A stretch of DNA of 64,000 bases, taken from NCBI GenBank assembly GCA_012274445.1, contig JAAROD010000094.1:682001-746000 (forward strand), in the 5' to 3' direction. The translations under genes were made by a program, and so were the position numbers. Positions 24,792-35,853 of this stretch are shown here, one piece after another. Position 1 is the first letter of the stretch. Every line of letters starts with the position of its first letter. The stretch comes from Sclerotiophoma versabilis. Lineage: Eukaryota; Ascomycota; Dothideomycetes; Pleosporales; Didymellaceae. The notes beneath the pieces were generated by a model. It did not search any database. It saw nothing but the letters and a program-made list of their open reading frames with translations, and was not told where the DNA came from.

Positions 24792-26464
24792 GATCACTCT
24801 CAAGCCGTCGCTGTAGTTGAAGGACTCAGGGGCCTTGGCTGTTGTGGATGGCGTTTGGGGTCCATTGTGGGCTAGAGGCTCATTAATAAATATTCCTTGA
24901 GGGATGACGAGACTTTCAGCCCCCAGCCGTGACCTCACATGGAGTGGTAGATATTTCGAGCGCGCTGTAAGAAAACAAGTGGGGCCGTCAGACACGCTCG
25001 GCACAGCCGCTGGGCCCCCTCTCTGCGCGAGTCACGAATCAGATTGTCGCGGAGCGCCCGAACGCTTCGGAGAGTTGGCTCGTGAGGCAGGAAAAGGCGG
25101 CCAGGCAAAAAGGATCCCAGCTCAGTGCAGCTGCAGTGACCTGCAGCAACTGCAACGTCATCTCTGGAGTCACTCTGCGAGCGAATCAAACGGCGTGCCC
25201 ACGCTGCGATGCTTCTGTCGTTCATCTTGAGTGGGATGATTGATCCAAGTACCCTGCTAGATTGGTTTGGGGGCGTTACGCTAGCTTGTTTGGGTGGACT
25301 ACTGCTGCTAGGCAGACCGACTTCTCTTGCAGCTGTGCTGCCAGTTCATTGCAATGAGTCTGCCGCTCTGGAGGTGAGATCGCTGGACGTGTCGACATTG
25401 TTGTGCGCCTGTGACGTGACGGTGCTGCACACATAAGCGCATCGGGCCAGCGACCAGGATGGAAGTCTATCGTTCATACCGCTGACAATGCCAGACGATA
25501 CAGACCACGGCGAAGAAGCCATCTGGAGCCCGGTTGATCGGTCCTGAGGCTGACAACTGCTAGCCGTTTAAGCGTGTGAAGAGAGTACCAAGCGATGTAC
25601 TGACGGATTGAACACCTGATCTTATCCAAGAGAGCTACCTATCTATTTCCAATAAGCCCAAAATAACCACCCTGTACCGTCAGAGACATTAGAGCAACAG
25701 CCTTGCCAAGATCTTCCGAGACCAGATGACGATGCGAACGCATGCAGGTCAACTGAAGAGCCTCCCACATGCTGGCCTTATCGATAGGCCGGGGCTGCTT
25801 CGTTCGCCAACCACAAGCAAGAACGTTTCTCGCATCAGCAGCCATCTCCCCAGAGATCGGGAATGTCTCAGTCCATCCGGTTTGCCGGATTCAGGGCTGT
25901 ATCTGATGAGAGCCGGCTAGGGCTGTGTCTGCAGTGGCCAGCAATGACTGCGGTTGGCCCACTGTTGCGAGTCCCGTTCGAGTCAAGTAGCGGTAACGGG
26001 CTCACTGTGTTTAGTCCGCTGCTGTCATCGTACGGGAGGCTGAACGGAAATACAACCGTGCTATCCAGACCGGGGTAGAAGGAAGCCCAGCCCTATGAGT
26101 CGCTTGTGCATGATCCTTTAGCTAAGATCTCACCGCACTTCTGCCGGATTGCGCCAATGAGGTTCCGTCGATGCACGGGCTTCTAGAAGGATTATAGAAG
26201 TGTGGAAGAGTCGAGTCATGATTGGAAGTTGAGAAAGGGCGTAGATCTTTATGCAATTGGCCATGCAATGCGTGTACGCCGAGGTTCGCTGACGCCGTAC
26301 GGGGGATATGCGATAAGCACGGCTCGAAGAGAGAAGAGACGGCAGTGATCAAAACGGTGCCGAGTACATCGGGAAGCCCATTGAGATATTGGTGTTCTCA
26401 TGTGAACGTGCGAGGCTGTTGCGCAAGGCTGTGTAAGACATGATGGTGGCTCTAGGTATAGGCC
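24792..26464. other. Upstream region of calpain gene and left margin of the AT-rich block
   Basis: About 1.7 kb. The first ~430 bp may contain a non-coding or coding 5' exon of the calpain gene (open frame MNDRSIAAW at 25225 and a strong acceptor at 24965). From about 25230 to 26464 I see no supported gene; open frames are 60-76 codons without features. Base composition is still normal until about 26460, where it falls abruptly. Confidence 0.45.
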
Positions 26465-26826
26465 TGTTTCTAAAGTGCTTTCTTAAGGTACTATAATAAA
26501 GTACTATTATTACTAGTATTATTGTATATATTTACTAGTAGCTTTTTAGTAACCTTATTAAATATAAGTACTTATAGTACATCTTTTTCTATAGTAGATT
26601 CTATATACTTTCTGTAAAGTAGAATAAAAACTAGTAGTACTTTTCTTAGCTGCTAGTTACTATTAATATAGTATCTCTTTATAGCTAGAAAGCTAAGGTA
26701 ATTAGTAGCGGTTTAGCTATCTAGTATAATAAAAACTTTAGTATTATTTCTAAGGTTACTAAAGAGTACTACCTTAGGTATATTAAACTAGTACTAGAAA
26801 AGCTAGCTAAATTAATAATAGCTAGT

Positions 26827-27118
26827 TATTAACAAGCTTATAGTATAATACTTAGGTAATTAAATAATTAATTAGTGCCTATCTATCTAGACGTAATAAC
26901 TATTTATATATAAAGAAAATATTATTAGTTATATAACTCTAGAATTAAGCTTATAGGCAGTAGTAGGTCTACTTAACTATAGTTAGCTTAGCTACTAAGC
27001 TTCTTAAGAGTTAGCTATAAGCTTAAGCATACAGGCTTATACTTTAGGTAATACCTAGCCTTAATATACTAATACCTTACTTAGCCTAGTAGTAAGCTAG
27101 TAGCTTTCTTATATAACA
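26827..27118. repeat. Relic LTR, left copy of a 292-bp direct repeat (Copia-like)
   Basis: Starts TATTAACAAGC and ends TATATAACA. It is a near-identical direct repeat of 48283-48574, both 292 bp. The outer flanks are CTAGT (left) and CTATT (right of the other copy), a 4-of-5 match to a target duplication. This suggests that the two copies are the LTRs of one old element split by the later insertions between them. Confidence 0.65.
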
Positions 27119-29858
27119 CTAGTTAATATAGTATTTAGTTTTAGAAACTAGATAAAGTATTAGAAGAAAGGCTGCTTAACTATCTAGAAGAACTAGTAAT
27201 TATTAATAACTAAGTAAACTAGTTCTCTTTTAAAGGTAGGTATAGAGTAGAGTACTATAAGGTTATTTATAAGCTACTTAGTATTCTTTAAGAAAGAAGG
27301 CTAATTATAAATAGAAGCTCTTATCTTTAAATAGGCCTAACTTTTTAGGTAAGTAAGAAGTTATTTTATACCTATTAACTTAATAGCTAGATACTAGAGT
27401 ATATAACTATAATTAAGGTAATATATATATATAGATAGCTAGTAATAGTATATAAGACCTCTTTAAATTAAGTCTATACTTAGCCTATATAGGTAGGTAA
27501 ATTCTATTATAGATTAATTAATATAGAGTTTCTACTCTAGAGCCTAGTACTCTGCTATATATTCTATTCTACTAATTTAGCTTTACTCTTATTAGTAGTA
27601 TAAAGAACTAGTTATAGTTATTTAAGTAGTAGAATATAGGTTTATATCCCCTCTTTAACTATTTATAAAGTAACTAGCTTAAGGTTCTTAAAACTAGTAG
27701 AAATATTAAATAGAAAAGTAACCTTAGTAGCTTTATAGAGTTCTATTAGTATAATAAAAGACTATAATAAAAGGCTATTATTTCTAGAGTACTAGACTAT
27801 AAAGTAAAGTAATATATATTAATTAAAGAGTATATACCTAGAATAGCTATAACTACCTTTATAAAGTAAAGGTAATAAAAGGTATAATAAAAAAGTAGAG
27901 ACGTCTATAATATACTTATATATATAATAAATAAGTATAATAATAAGAAGTAAGTAGAAAGATATTTAAGACTTTATATATCTATAGATATATCTTATAT
28001 AGGTAAAGAGAGAAAAGAAAGGTAAAGTAGATATTTTAAGTTAGCTAAATTGTTTTTATTATACTAGTAAAGGATTAGGTTTTATATAAAGTTGCTTTTA
28101 ATTATAACTATAAGGTAATTAGCTCTAGATAAGTACTAAGCTACTAGTTATTATTACTAGTAAGATCTATAATATTATAATCTAAGAAACCTTTAAAATC
28201 TATCTTTTTCTCTTTAGTATTATCTAAGGTAGTAGCTAATTTCTATATAAACTACTTATTTATCTTATACTTATCTAGCTTTAACTTATAATAAGTCTTT
28301 AGCTTAAGATTATAATTCTTAATTTTCTTTTTATACTTATTACTATTAAAGCTTTTAATAAAAGGCCTATTATTATAAAGCTTAAGTTCTTCTCTATTAA
28401 AGGTATTTAAGATAGATAAAAGTTCTACTTACCTAGTATAGTTAGTAGATATATATAATAAAAGGCTATAATAACTTATAACTAGCTTATATTAGTAACT
28501 AGAGCTACCTTATTAGGTAATTACTTATTATAGAACTTTTTTTACTTCTTTTTCTCTACCTTACTCTTAAAGCTATTTATATTAATCTTTTAGAGGTAAT
28601 TTATATACTTTTAGCAGAGAATCTTCTTATATATACTACTAAAGCTATAGATTTACTAAGCTATATAGCTAGTACTAGCTTTTAAAGTTCTAGTACTTTC
28701 TAAAGTATTTCTAAACTTACCTAGAGTAGCCTAATACTTCTTTATATTAATTTTATAGTTAATATTATTCTATTTCTTATAAATATCTACTAGCTTAGTT
28801 TTTAACTACTTAGCTATAGTAGGTTAGTATAGATCTATAATAATTATTTATAATAACTAATTACTTTTATTAGTAGAAAAGTATTCCTTATTAAGGTTAT
28901 TTTCTAATACTTAAAGTATAGCCTTCTTTATAATCTCTATTATATCTATATAATTTAGTAAGGCCTTAAGTTCTTTTTAAAGCTAATATTTAGTAGTATA
29001 ATTAGTATTTTTAGTACTTTTAATTACTTATTCTTCTTTATTTTATATAGTATAGCTACTATTACTAAGTTAGTTTTTATATAGTACTTTTATTTTTATA
29101 AAGTAACCTTTTACTAAGCTATTCTAACTATAATTTAAGATAATAAAGCTAACTTTATTTTCTTTAGAAGTAAAACTCTACTTTAGTAAGTATATACTAT
29201 AATAAAGATTTATAATACTTATATTAATAAGATTGTTCTACTTCTTAGGCTTAAGGTAGTTAGAAATATACTATATAGTACTAGAAAATATAAACTATAA
29301 GTTAACCTTCTTATCTTTAATCTTTTATAGGCTTAATAGGTCTATACTATAGCCTATAGTAATTCTATATAATTCTATAGTTATATAGTAGTTAGTAGTA
29401 GAGTAGAAAAAAGCTACTAGTAAGGTAGTATTTATAAGCTAGTCTATATACTATTATAAATAAAAATACTAGCTTACTTACTATAGGCCTTACTCTATAT
29501 AGACTATAGCTTAGTTAAATTATACTATATTAGGCTAGAAATAGTATAATTAGAAAGTAAATAGCTAACTTTATATACTAGTAAGTTATAATAGTTTATT
29601 ATTATAGAATCTACTATAGAAAGTATATTTTTATTATAATCTTAAGAATAGTATATAGAAATAGTAACTTATTACTAATAGTAGAACTTAAATTAGTAAT
29701 ATACTAGGCCTTAGGTTATATAGTATTTTATAAACTCTATATAGGCTCTAGGCTAAGAATATAAGATATAATAATAAAATATTATATAATATTCTATTAT
29801 TTCTAAAGTATTCTAGAAATACTATAGAGCTTTTATAATAGAGCTTATAGAACTATAC
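27119..29858. pseudogene. Degenerate retroelement-derived DNA
   Basis: 2.7 kb of TpA-saturated DNA between the relic LTR and the intact chromovirus. It lies inside the 292-bp LTR pair, so part is probably internal Copia-like sequence, but I could not identify a convincing protein domain. Confidence 0.4.
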
Positions 29859-30359
29859 TGTTACGATCTCGGAGGATGGCACGCGGGGATGGTGACTTAT
29901 TACCAATGGCGGGCCCTGGATCGGCGGGCGCCAGGCCCCAGGTCACGTGATGTCTCACGAACTCCACACAGAACCTGGAGTCAGGAGTGTGAGACACGAC
30001 AACACAACGTCACGTGATGTCCCACGAATCCCACATTGTTCCATGAATACCACAAGGCCCCCTATGGGACTTGGTGGAAGACCATGCTACACTATGGGAC
30101 ATCTTAAGTATATAGTCAGTAGGAACACAACCCTTATGGTTCGTGTTCAACTTAGTCAATCAAGTTTGTCTTTGGAATCTCAACCCCCAACTCTCGAGCT
30201 AGATAGTCTACTCTATACTACTCATTGTTACCCTCCATTGTCACGGTGTCTCACTAGACAATAACCCCAACCCTTACGGATCATCCTGTACCAGCGCTCA
30301 TCCCTGAGAACCAATACGAATAGTGCTTACGAGCTTTGCTTGAAAGTACAACTTCAACA
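29859..30359 (+). repeat. 5' LTR of the intact chromovirus
   Basis: 501 bp starting TGTTACGATC and ending ACTTCAACA. The U3 part contains two copies of a 27-bp unit with core GTCACGTGATGTC (29942-29968 and 30009-30035, three differences). A TATA element sits at about 30109-30116. A 105-codon open frame inside the LTR (29947-30264) is present in both LTRs and is not considered a gene. Confidence 0.95.
30109..30116 (+). promoter_or_regulatory. TATA box and probable start of R in the LTR
   Basis: GTATATAG lies about 33 bp upstream of GTGTTCAA at 30143. Homology between otherwise different LTR types in this window begins at this TATA element, supporting it as the core promoter. The transcription start at about 30143 is inferred from spacing and from complementarity to the primer-binding region. 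Confidence 0.5.
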
Positions 30360-30361
30360 CT

Positions 30362-30369
30362 TTGAACAC
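30362..30369 (+). other. Candidate self-priming primer-binding site
   Basis: TTGAACAC begins 3 bp after the 5' LTR and is the exact reverse complement of GTGTTCAA at 30143-30150, where the transcript is predicted to start. No tRNA-type TGG-initiated site follows the LTR. This fits Tf1/sushi-type self-priming, where the RNA 5' end folds back to prime reverse transcription. Only 8 bp are perfect, so the call is tentative. Confidence 0.45.
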
Positions 30370-30376
30370 CCCAAAG

Positions 30377-32518
30377 ATGAGTACTACTTCAGGATCCCGT
30401 GCTACCCATAGCAACTCCAACGCGTCACGCAACCGCGTCGACGACGACCTCGATATGGACGAAGGATCGAACGAGGGCACGACGACCTCTACGTCCACGA
30501 GTGTATACCCAGTAGCTAAGCCCGAGACCTTCGATGGTACTCGTGAGAAACTGGAAGACTGGCTTATCAAGTTCGACCTCTTCTTCATGTTTCAGGGAGA
30601 ACGCATCCCTGAGGAGAAACGTGTGACGCTTGTCTCCACGTTCATGAAGGACCGCGCGTTCACGTGGATCAAACCCTTTATCCAGCGTTACCATGGAGAA
30701 GGAACGTCCACCGACATCGACGCATGGATCGAAGACTTCGACCTGTTCAAGGAACAGATACGCCGAGTATTTGGAGTACACAACGAACCAACCATCGCAC
30801 GTCGCGACATCCAACGCATTAAGCAAACCACGTCAGCCGCCGACTATGCTGCCAAATTTCAGCAGCTAGCAACGTACACCGGCTGGGACGACACCGCGTT
30901 GACAACGATGTTCCGACAAGGATTGAAACCACGAGTCAAAGAGGAATTGATGCGGACCGCTGCGTCTACCGATGACTTCGACTCCCTGGTCAATACGGCA
31001 ATTGATATCGATGTCAAGCTGTACGAACTACAACAGGAATTGCGAGAGGACCCACGTACACGAGCAGCAGCTCATACTACTCGCCCGCCTCCACGCAACC
31101 CATGGCGAAACAACCTCAACCGAGGAAACCGAGGAAGCAACCGCTACCAGCCAAACACTGGACGCCGTGTACACAATAGCACCAGCAGCGGTTACTACGG
31201 ACCAGAGGCCATGGACCTGTCCAACATCAACAAAGGACCAGAACCCCGATGGAACCAGAAAAGCAAGGGTAGTGACAGGAAGGACAAGTCAGGAGTGACT
31301 TGTTATGGATGTGGCAAGCAAGGCCACTATGCCAAGGACTGTCGATCCAAGAACAAGGTGGTTCGACAACTCAACGTACTCACCCGCGAGGATGCGGATG
31401 CCGGTGATGAATGGGAAGTTCTCACCGATGACATGGGACGTCTTATGGAGGACCCCGAACCCGGATCCGATGACGATTACATCGAACCATCCGATGAGGA
31501 CATACGGAATGCCCGAAGCCGAGCACCTACACCATACCAAGAGTTGGACGAACAGCAGAAGCATCTGCAGGACCTAGCGAGACGACCATCAACACAGATG
31601 GGACAAGCATACGAACGAGGACTGAAAGTGTGCAAGCACAAGCAGCCCACTATGTCTCAGCGACTACGCGACACTGCCAGACAAGAAGCGGATGGAGGCA
31701 CTATCTACGCCTCCGACACTGAAGAAAGTTGGTACGACACAGACATGCGTGAATTCAACGAACGTACAGAAGCAGAACTAGCACGTCAAGAAATCCGAGA
31801 CAACAACGCTACCTTTCAGGAAAACTGTGATCGGATTACCAAGAGCATCGACAAGAAACTACAGCAAATGGCACTTCAAACTCGCGCAGGACAACGACAG
31901 GTCAACAACCTAAGTAAATCCCAACAGGATTGGTGGAAACATGATTTCGATAAACTCAGTGCTGGCAACTACGCCACACGACAGGAGCTCGAGCGACAAG
32001 TAAAAAACGACCGAAGCAGGAACGAGCCTGACTTCGACAGGAAGCCAGCGTTGCTTCTAAACCCACGACCAGAGTACGCCTTGGACCACCGGAATCCAAA
32101 TCATGGAAAGCTATCATGGACAGCATGCGTACACAACGCCTGTCGCATACACGAATCAGAAAAACTAGGAAAGGGATGGTTCCCGACTCCCAGTACCACA
32201 TGCAGGAAACAATGGTACGATTGCAAGAACGACATGTGCGAAATGCACCTCTGGGACAAGCGTTCCGAGCTGCACTTCCCAGGCACAGACGACCATCAGG
32301 AAATCGTATGCATGCAATTGGTTATCAACGGCTCCTGCTACAATCTACATTGGCAGCGTTGCCTCAACCCGAACTGCAAGCTGCACGAAGGCAGCAAGAT
32401 CATCCATGGATTCGGTGATGAGGAGACTTTTTTAGGCAAGCGCCAAAAGAGTGCTCCGTCGAGCGATCCCTTAACGCTATTGGGGACGGCTCACTCATCA
32501 GACTACCCATCAAGTTAA
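30377..32518 (+). CDS. gag: Gag polyprotein of the chromovirus
   Basis: 713 aa from the first ATG at 30377. Residues about 50-230 are a Retrotrans_gag capsid domain (KLEDWLIKFDLFF, SAADYAAKFQQLATYTGWDD, MFRQGLKPRVKEELMR). An Arg/Asn-rich linker leads to a CCHC zinc knuckle CYGCGKQGHYAKDC that binds RNA. The C-terminal region is long and unusual: after coiled-coil-like sequence it carries three copies of W-x2-C-x4-C-x2-H-x3-K at nucleotides 32117-32398. The frame overlaps pol by about 100 bp, with a slippery heptamer at 32428-32434. Gag forms the particle in which reverse transcription occurs. Ordinary ribosomes stop at 32518; a fraction should shift into pol. Confidence 0.95.
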   Translation: MSTTSGSRATHSNSNASRNRVDDDLDMDEGSNEGTTTSTSTSVYPVAKPETFDGTREKLEDWLIKFDLFFMFQGERIPEEKRVTLVSTFMKDRAFTWIKPFIQRYHGEGTSTDIDAWIEDFDLFKEQIRRVFGVHNEPTIARRDIQRIKQTTSAADYAAKFQQLATYTGWDDTALTTMFRQGLKPRVKEELMRTAASTDDFDSLVNTAIDIDVKLYELQQELREDPRTRAAAHTTRPPPRNPWRNNLNRGNRGSNRYQPNTGRRVHNSTSSGYYGPEAMDLSNINKGPEPRWNQKSKGSDRKDKSGVTCYGCGKQGHYAKDCRSKNKVVRQLNVLTREDADAGDEWEVLTDDMGRLMEDPEPGSDDDYIEPSDEDIRNARSRAPTPYQELDEQQKHLQDLARRPSTQMGQAYERGLKVCKHKQPTMSQRLRDTARQEADGGTIYASDTEESWYDTDMREFNERTEAELARQEIRDNNATFQENCDRITKSIDKKLQQMALQTRAGQRQVNNLSKSQQDWWKHDFDKLSAGNYATRQELERQVKNDRSRNEPDFDRKPALLLNPRPEYALDHRNPNHGKLSWTACVHNACRIHESEKLGKGWFPTPSTTCRKQWYDCKNDMCEMHLWDKRSELHFPGTDDHQEIVCMQLVINGSCYNLHWQRCLNPNCKLHEGSKIIHGFGDEETFLGKRQKSAPSSDPLTLLGTAHSSDYPSS

Positions 32519-35500
32519 ATGGAGTAGTATTATCGGCACTCTTGGACTCAGGAGCACAAGCGAATTACATATCCCAAACAGCGATGTACCGAGCAGGCCT
32601 CGTACCACGCACAAAGGAACATGCCTATTCGCTCCGAGTAGCCAATGGAGAATCAATGCCGGAAGAGCCGTATATCATGTACGAGGTGATAGCGGCCCCC
32701 CTAGAGATACAGGGGCACCACGAGGAACTAACCCTAGACGTCTTCGCAAAGGCCACGCACGACGTCATACTAGGACTTCCCTGGTTACGAAAGCACAATC
32801 CAGAGATAGACTGGACATGGGAAAGACTTTCGTTGAGACGATGCAAATGCGGCACCAATGCATCGAAACCCACGCAGCGCACGCCGCGACTGGTGGATGA
32901 GAAGGAGATCAACAACGTCTCTTCGACACATAAGACGCGCCAAGATAGAGCGGTCGACCGTGTGGACAAAGGAAGCCCCTCCACGACGGTTAAGGAGAAC
33001 AAGAGTGCACCTCCTGGCATACCAGATGTGTATAGACAGTACGCCTGGATGTTTAAAGAAGAGTTATCCGCAAAAGCGCTACCCAAGCATCAACCTTGGG
33101 ATTGTGAGATTAAACTCGAGGAAGGGAAAGAACCACCCTTCGGGCCTATATACCAGTTATCCGAGAAAGAGCTCGAGATATTACGCGAGTACATCAAGGA
33201 GAACCTCGCGAAAGGATTCATTAGGAAATCCGAATCCCCGGCGGGATTTCCCATTCTATTCGTACCAAAGAAAGACGGCAAGCTGAGGCTTTGCGTCGAC
33301 TACCGAAAGCTGAACGATATCACCATCAAGAATCGTTACCCGCTACCCAACATATCCGAGTTACAGGACCGGTTATCAGGAGCGAAGTTCTTCACCGCAC
33401 TCGACTTACGCGGAGCGTACAACCTCATACGCATGAAGAAGGGCGAAGAATGGAAGACGGCGTTTAGAACCCGTTATGGTCACTACGAGTATACGGTCAT
33501 GCCATTTGGGCTAACCAATGCACCAGCAGTATGCCAGGCACTAATCAACAATGTGCTACGAGCACACCTGGACATTACAGTGGTGGCATACCTCGATGAC
33601 ATCCTAGTGTACAGCAAAACACTAGAAGAACACAAGGTCCACGTGCGACAAGTGTTAGAATGCTTAGCAACAGCAGACCTCAGGCTGAAGCCAGAGAAGT
33701 GCGAATGGCACAAGGAAGAAGTAGAGTTCCTTGGCTATGTCGTAGGAAGATATGGAGTTAAGATGAGCGAAAAGAAAATCCAGGTTGTGAAGGATTGGCC
33801 GACACCCACTACAGTCAAGGGAATTCAAGAATTCCTTGGGTTCGTCAACTTCAACCGACGTTTCATCAAGGACTACTCCATGAAGGCCTTACCGCTCACG
33901 AGACTTACGCGGAAGGACACACCCTTCAAATGGGAACAAGCGCAAGAAGACGCTTTCCAATCGCTCAAGCAAGCATGCATAGAGCCTCCCACACTGATTG
34001 CATTCAGGAGCGGCGAACCCGCACGCCTTGAAACAGATGCCTCGGATTTGGCATTAGGAGCATGCATTACTCAAGAACGAGGCGGTCAATGGCACCCGAT
34101 CGCCTACCACTCAAGGAAGTTCACGGCACCGGAAGAACGTTACGATGTACACGACAAAGAGCTTATGGCCATCGTCGATGCACTACAACATTGGAGAGTA
34201 TACGCAGAAAGCTGCTCAGAACTCACCATCTACACAGATCACAAGAACTTGGTACATTTCACCACTACTAAGGTTCTGAACCGACGGCAAGTACGCTGGT
34301 CAGAAATGCTTGGTCAGTACAAGTTCAAGATCCTGTACACACCGGGGAAGGAAAACGGTAGAGCAGACGCGCTCAGCCGACGCCACGACCTCGCAGGCGA
34401 AAAGACAATCAACAAATTCGCCATCCTCGGAGTTAACAAAGATGGGTCTTTAGGACCAACACAGCAGCTCAATCTAGTGATGCAAGTTCAGCAGGAACAA
34501 CGCATCCCGGAGCAAGTACCAGAGGAGCTTCAAGAGGAAGTCATCTCAAGACATCATGACGATGCGCTACACGGACACCCTGGTATTGCCCGCACCATGG
34601 AACTCATCAAGCGACATTATGAGTTTCCCAACATGAAGGACAAGGTCACCAAGTTCATCAGGAACTGCGTGCAGTGCCAACAGAACAAGCACAGCACACA
34701 CGCCAAGTACGGAGAGGCACAAGCAATGGAGCCACCCACGGCACCATGGACGAACATCACGATGGATTTCGTTACGCAGCTACCACCCTCCAAGGACCCT
34801 GTCACAGGATATACCTACGACTCAATCTTCGTCGTAGTGGATCGATTCACCAAATACGCTGAAATGATACCATTCAGACACAGCTACACTGCGCGGCAGC
34901 TAGCTACGGTATTCATCGATCGGATCATTCGCCACCACGGAATGCCCGAGTCAATTGTCAGCGACAGAGATAAGCTTTTCACGTCAAACTATTGGACCAC
35001 GATGCTTGCCGCATTAGGTACCAAGAAAAAGCTATCTACAGCCTATCATCCGCAGACGGACGGACAGACAGAAAGAACGAATCAGACGATGGAAACGTAC
35101 CTTCGGATCTACAGCAACCAGGAACAAGACAACTGGGTCTCGCTGTTACCCATGGCACAAATCGCATACAACAACAAGTTATCGGAAGCAACAGGCACAA
35201 CGCCGTTCTTCGCGAATCACGGGAGACACCCAAATCTCTTTACTCGATCTCTCAATTGCCCTATTCAGACGGAATCAGCAATAGCTTCAGCAGTCAGACT
35301 AAAGGAAGTACACCAGAAATCACTCGAAAACATCGCACGGGCTCAGGAACGAGCCATTTCATATGTCAATCAGAAACGAAAAACGGCACCTCAGCTAAAG
35401 GAGGGGGATAAAGTCTATCTCCTCACAAAAAATCTCAGAACACGAAGAGCAACGAAAAAACTGGACAAGGTCAAGGTCGGACCATTTTTCATTTCTAAGC

Positions 35501-35853
35501 AAATCAGCCCAGTCAACTACCGACTTGAGCTACCCAAGGATGCAAAGATCCACCCAGTGTTCCATGTCTCGCTGTTGGAACCTGCCGACCCAAGAACGCC
35601 AATCCAGAAAGACTTCCACTACCAAGCCGACGGCAACGATGAGTGGGAAGTCGAAAAAATAACAACACATCGAAGAACCAAGAAAGGTATTCGATACCTA
35701 GTCAAATGGTTAGGGTACCCGGAGTCAGAAAGTACATGGGAACCCCCAGCGCACCTTAAGAACTGCCAACAGTTGTTGCGGCAGTATCGGCGGAATCAGG
35801 ATCCAGAGGCGGAGGATACGATCCCCAGTCGAGACCAAGGGTCCCGGGCATGA
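32419..35853 (+). CDS. pol: Pol polyprotein: protease, RT, RNase H, integrase, chromodomain
   Basis: Open frame in the -1 register to gag, made as a Gag-Pol fusion. Domains in order: aspartic protease (LLDSGAQANYIS at about 32540); reverse transcriptase (LRLCVDYRKLND, FTALDLRGAYNLIRM, active site YLDD at 33589-33600); RNase H (LETDASDLALGA, DKELMAIVDALQHW, TDHKNL); integrase with an H2C2 zinc finger (HPGIARTMELIKRHYEFP, CVQCQQNK) and D-D-E core (TMDFVTQLPPS, ESIVSDRDKLFTS, STAYHPQTDGQTERT); and a C-terminal chromodomain (EWEVEKITTH, RYLVKWLGYPESESTWEP). The chromodomain places it in the chromovirus group and is expected to steer integration to chromatin with methylated H3K9. The last 98 bp overlap the antisense gene. 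Confidence 0.96.
32428..32434 (+). promoter_or_regulatory. -1 programmed ribosomal frameshift site (T_TTT_TTA)
   Basis: In the gag frame the bases read ACT TTT TTA GGC, a canonical X_XXY_YYZ heptamer. Slipping one base back enters the pol frame, which is open from 32419, and reads into RQAPKECSVERSLNAIGDGS and the protease. Pol has no usable ATG near its start. A possible 4-bp + 4-bp H-type pseudoknot lies at 32462-32486 but is farther downstream than usual. Confidence 0.85.

Noticed and set aside
29947..30264. 105-codon open frame in the 5' LTR, repeated at 36432-36749 in the 3' LTR
   Set aside because: It spans U3 and R of the LTR, has no domain, and its presence twice only reflects the LTR duplication.
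32462..32486. H-type pseudoknot (AGCG/CGCT with TCCC/GGGA) as frameshift stimulator
   Set aside because: Stems are only 4 bp and it starts about 28 nt after the heptamer, farther than the usual 5-9 nt; could be chance.
32542..32544. TTG at 32542 as start of Pol
   Set aside because: The frame is open upstream to 32419 and includes protease-like sequence before this codon; Pol is better explained by frameshifting.
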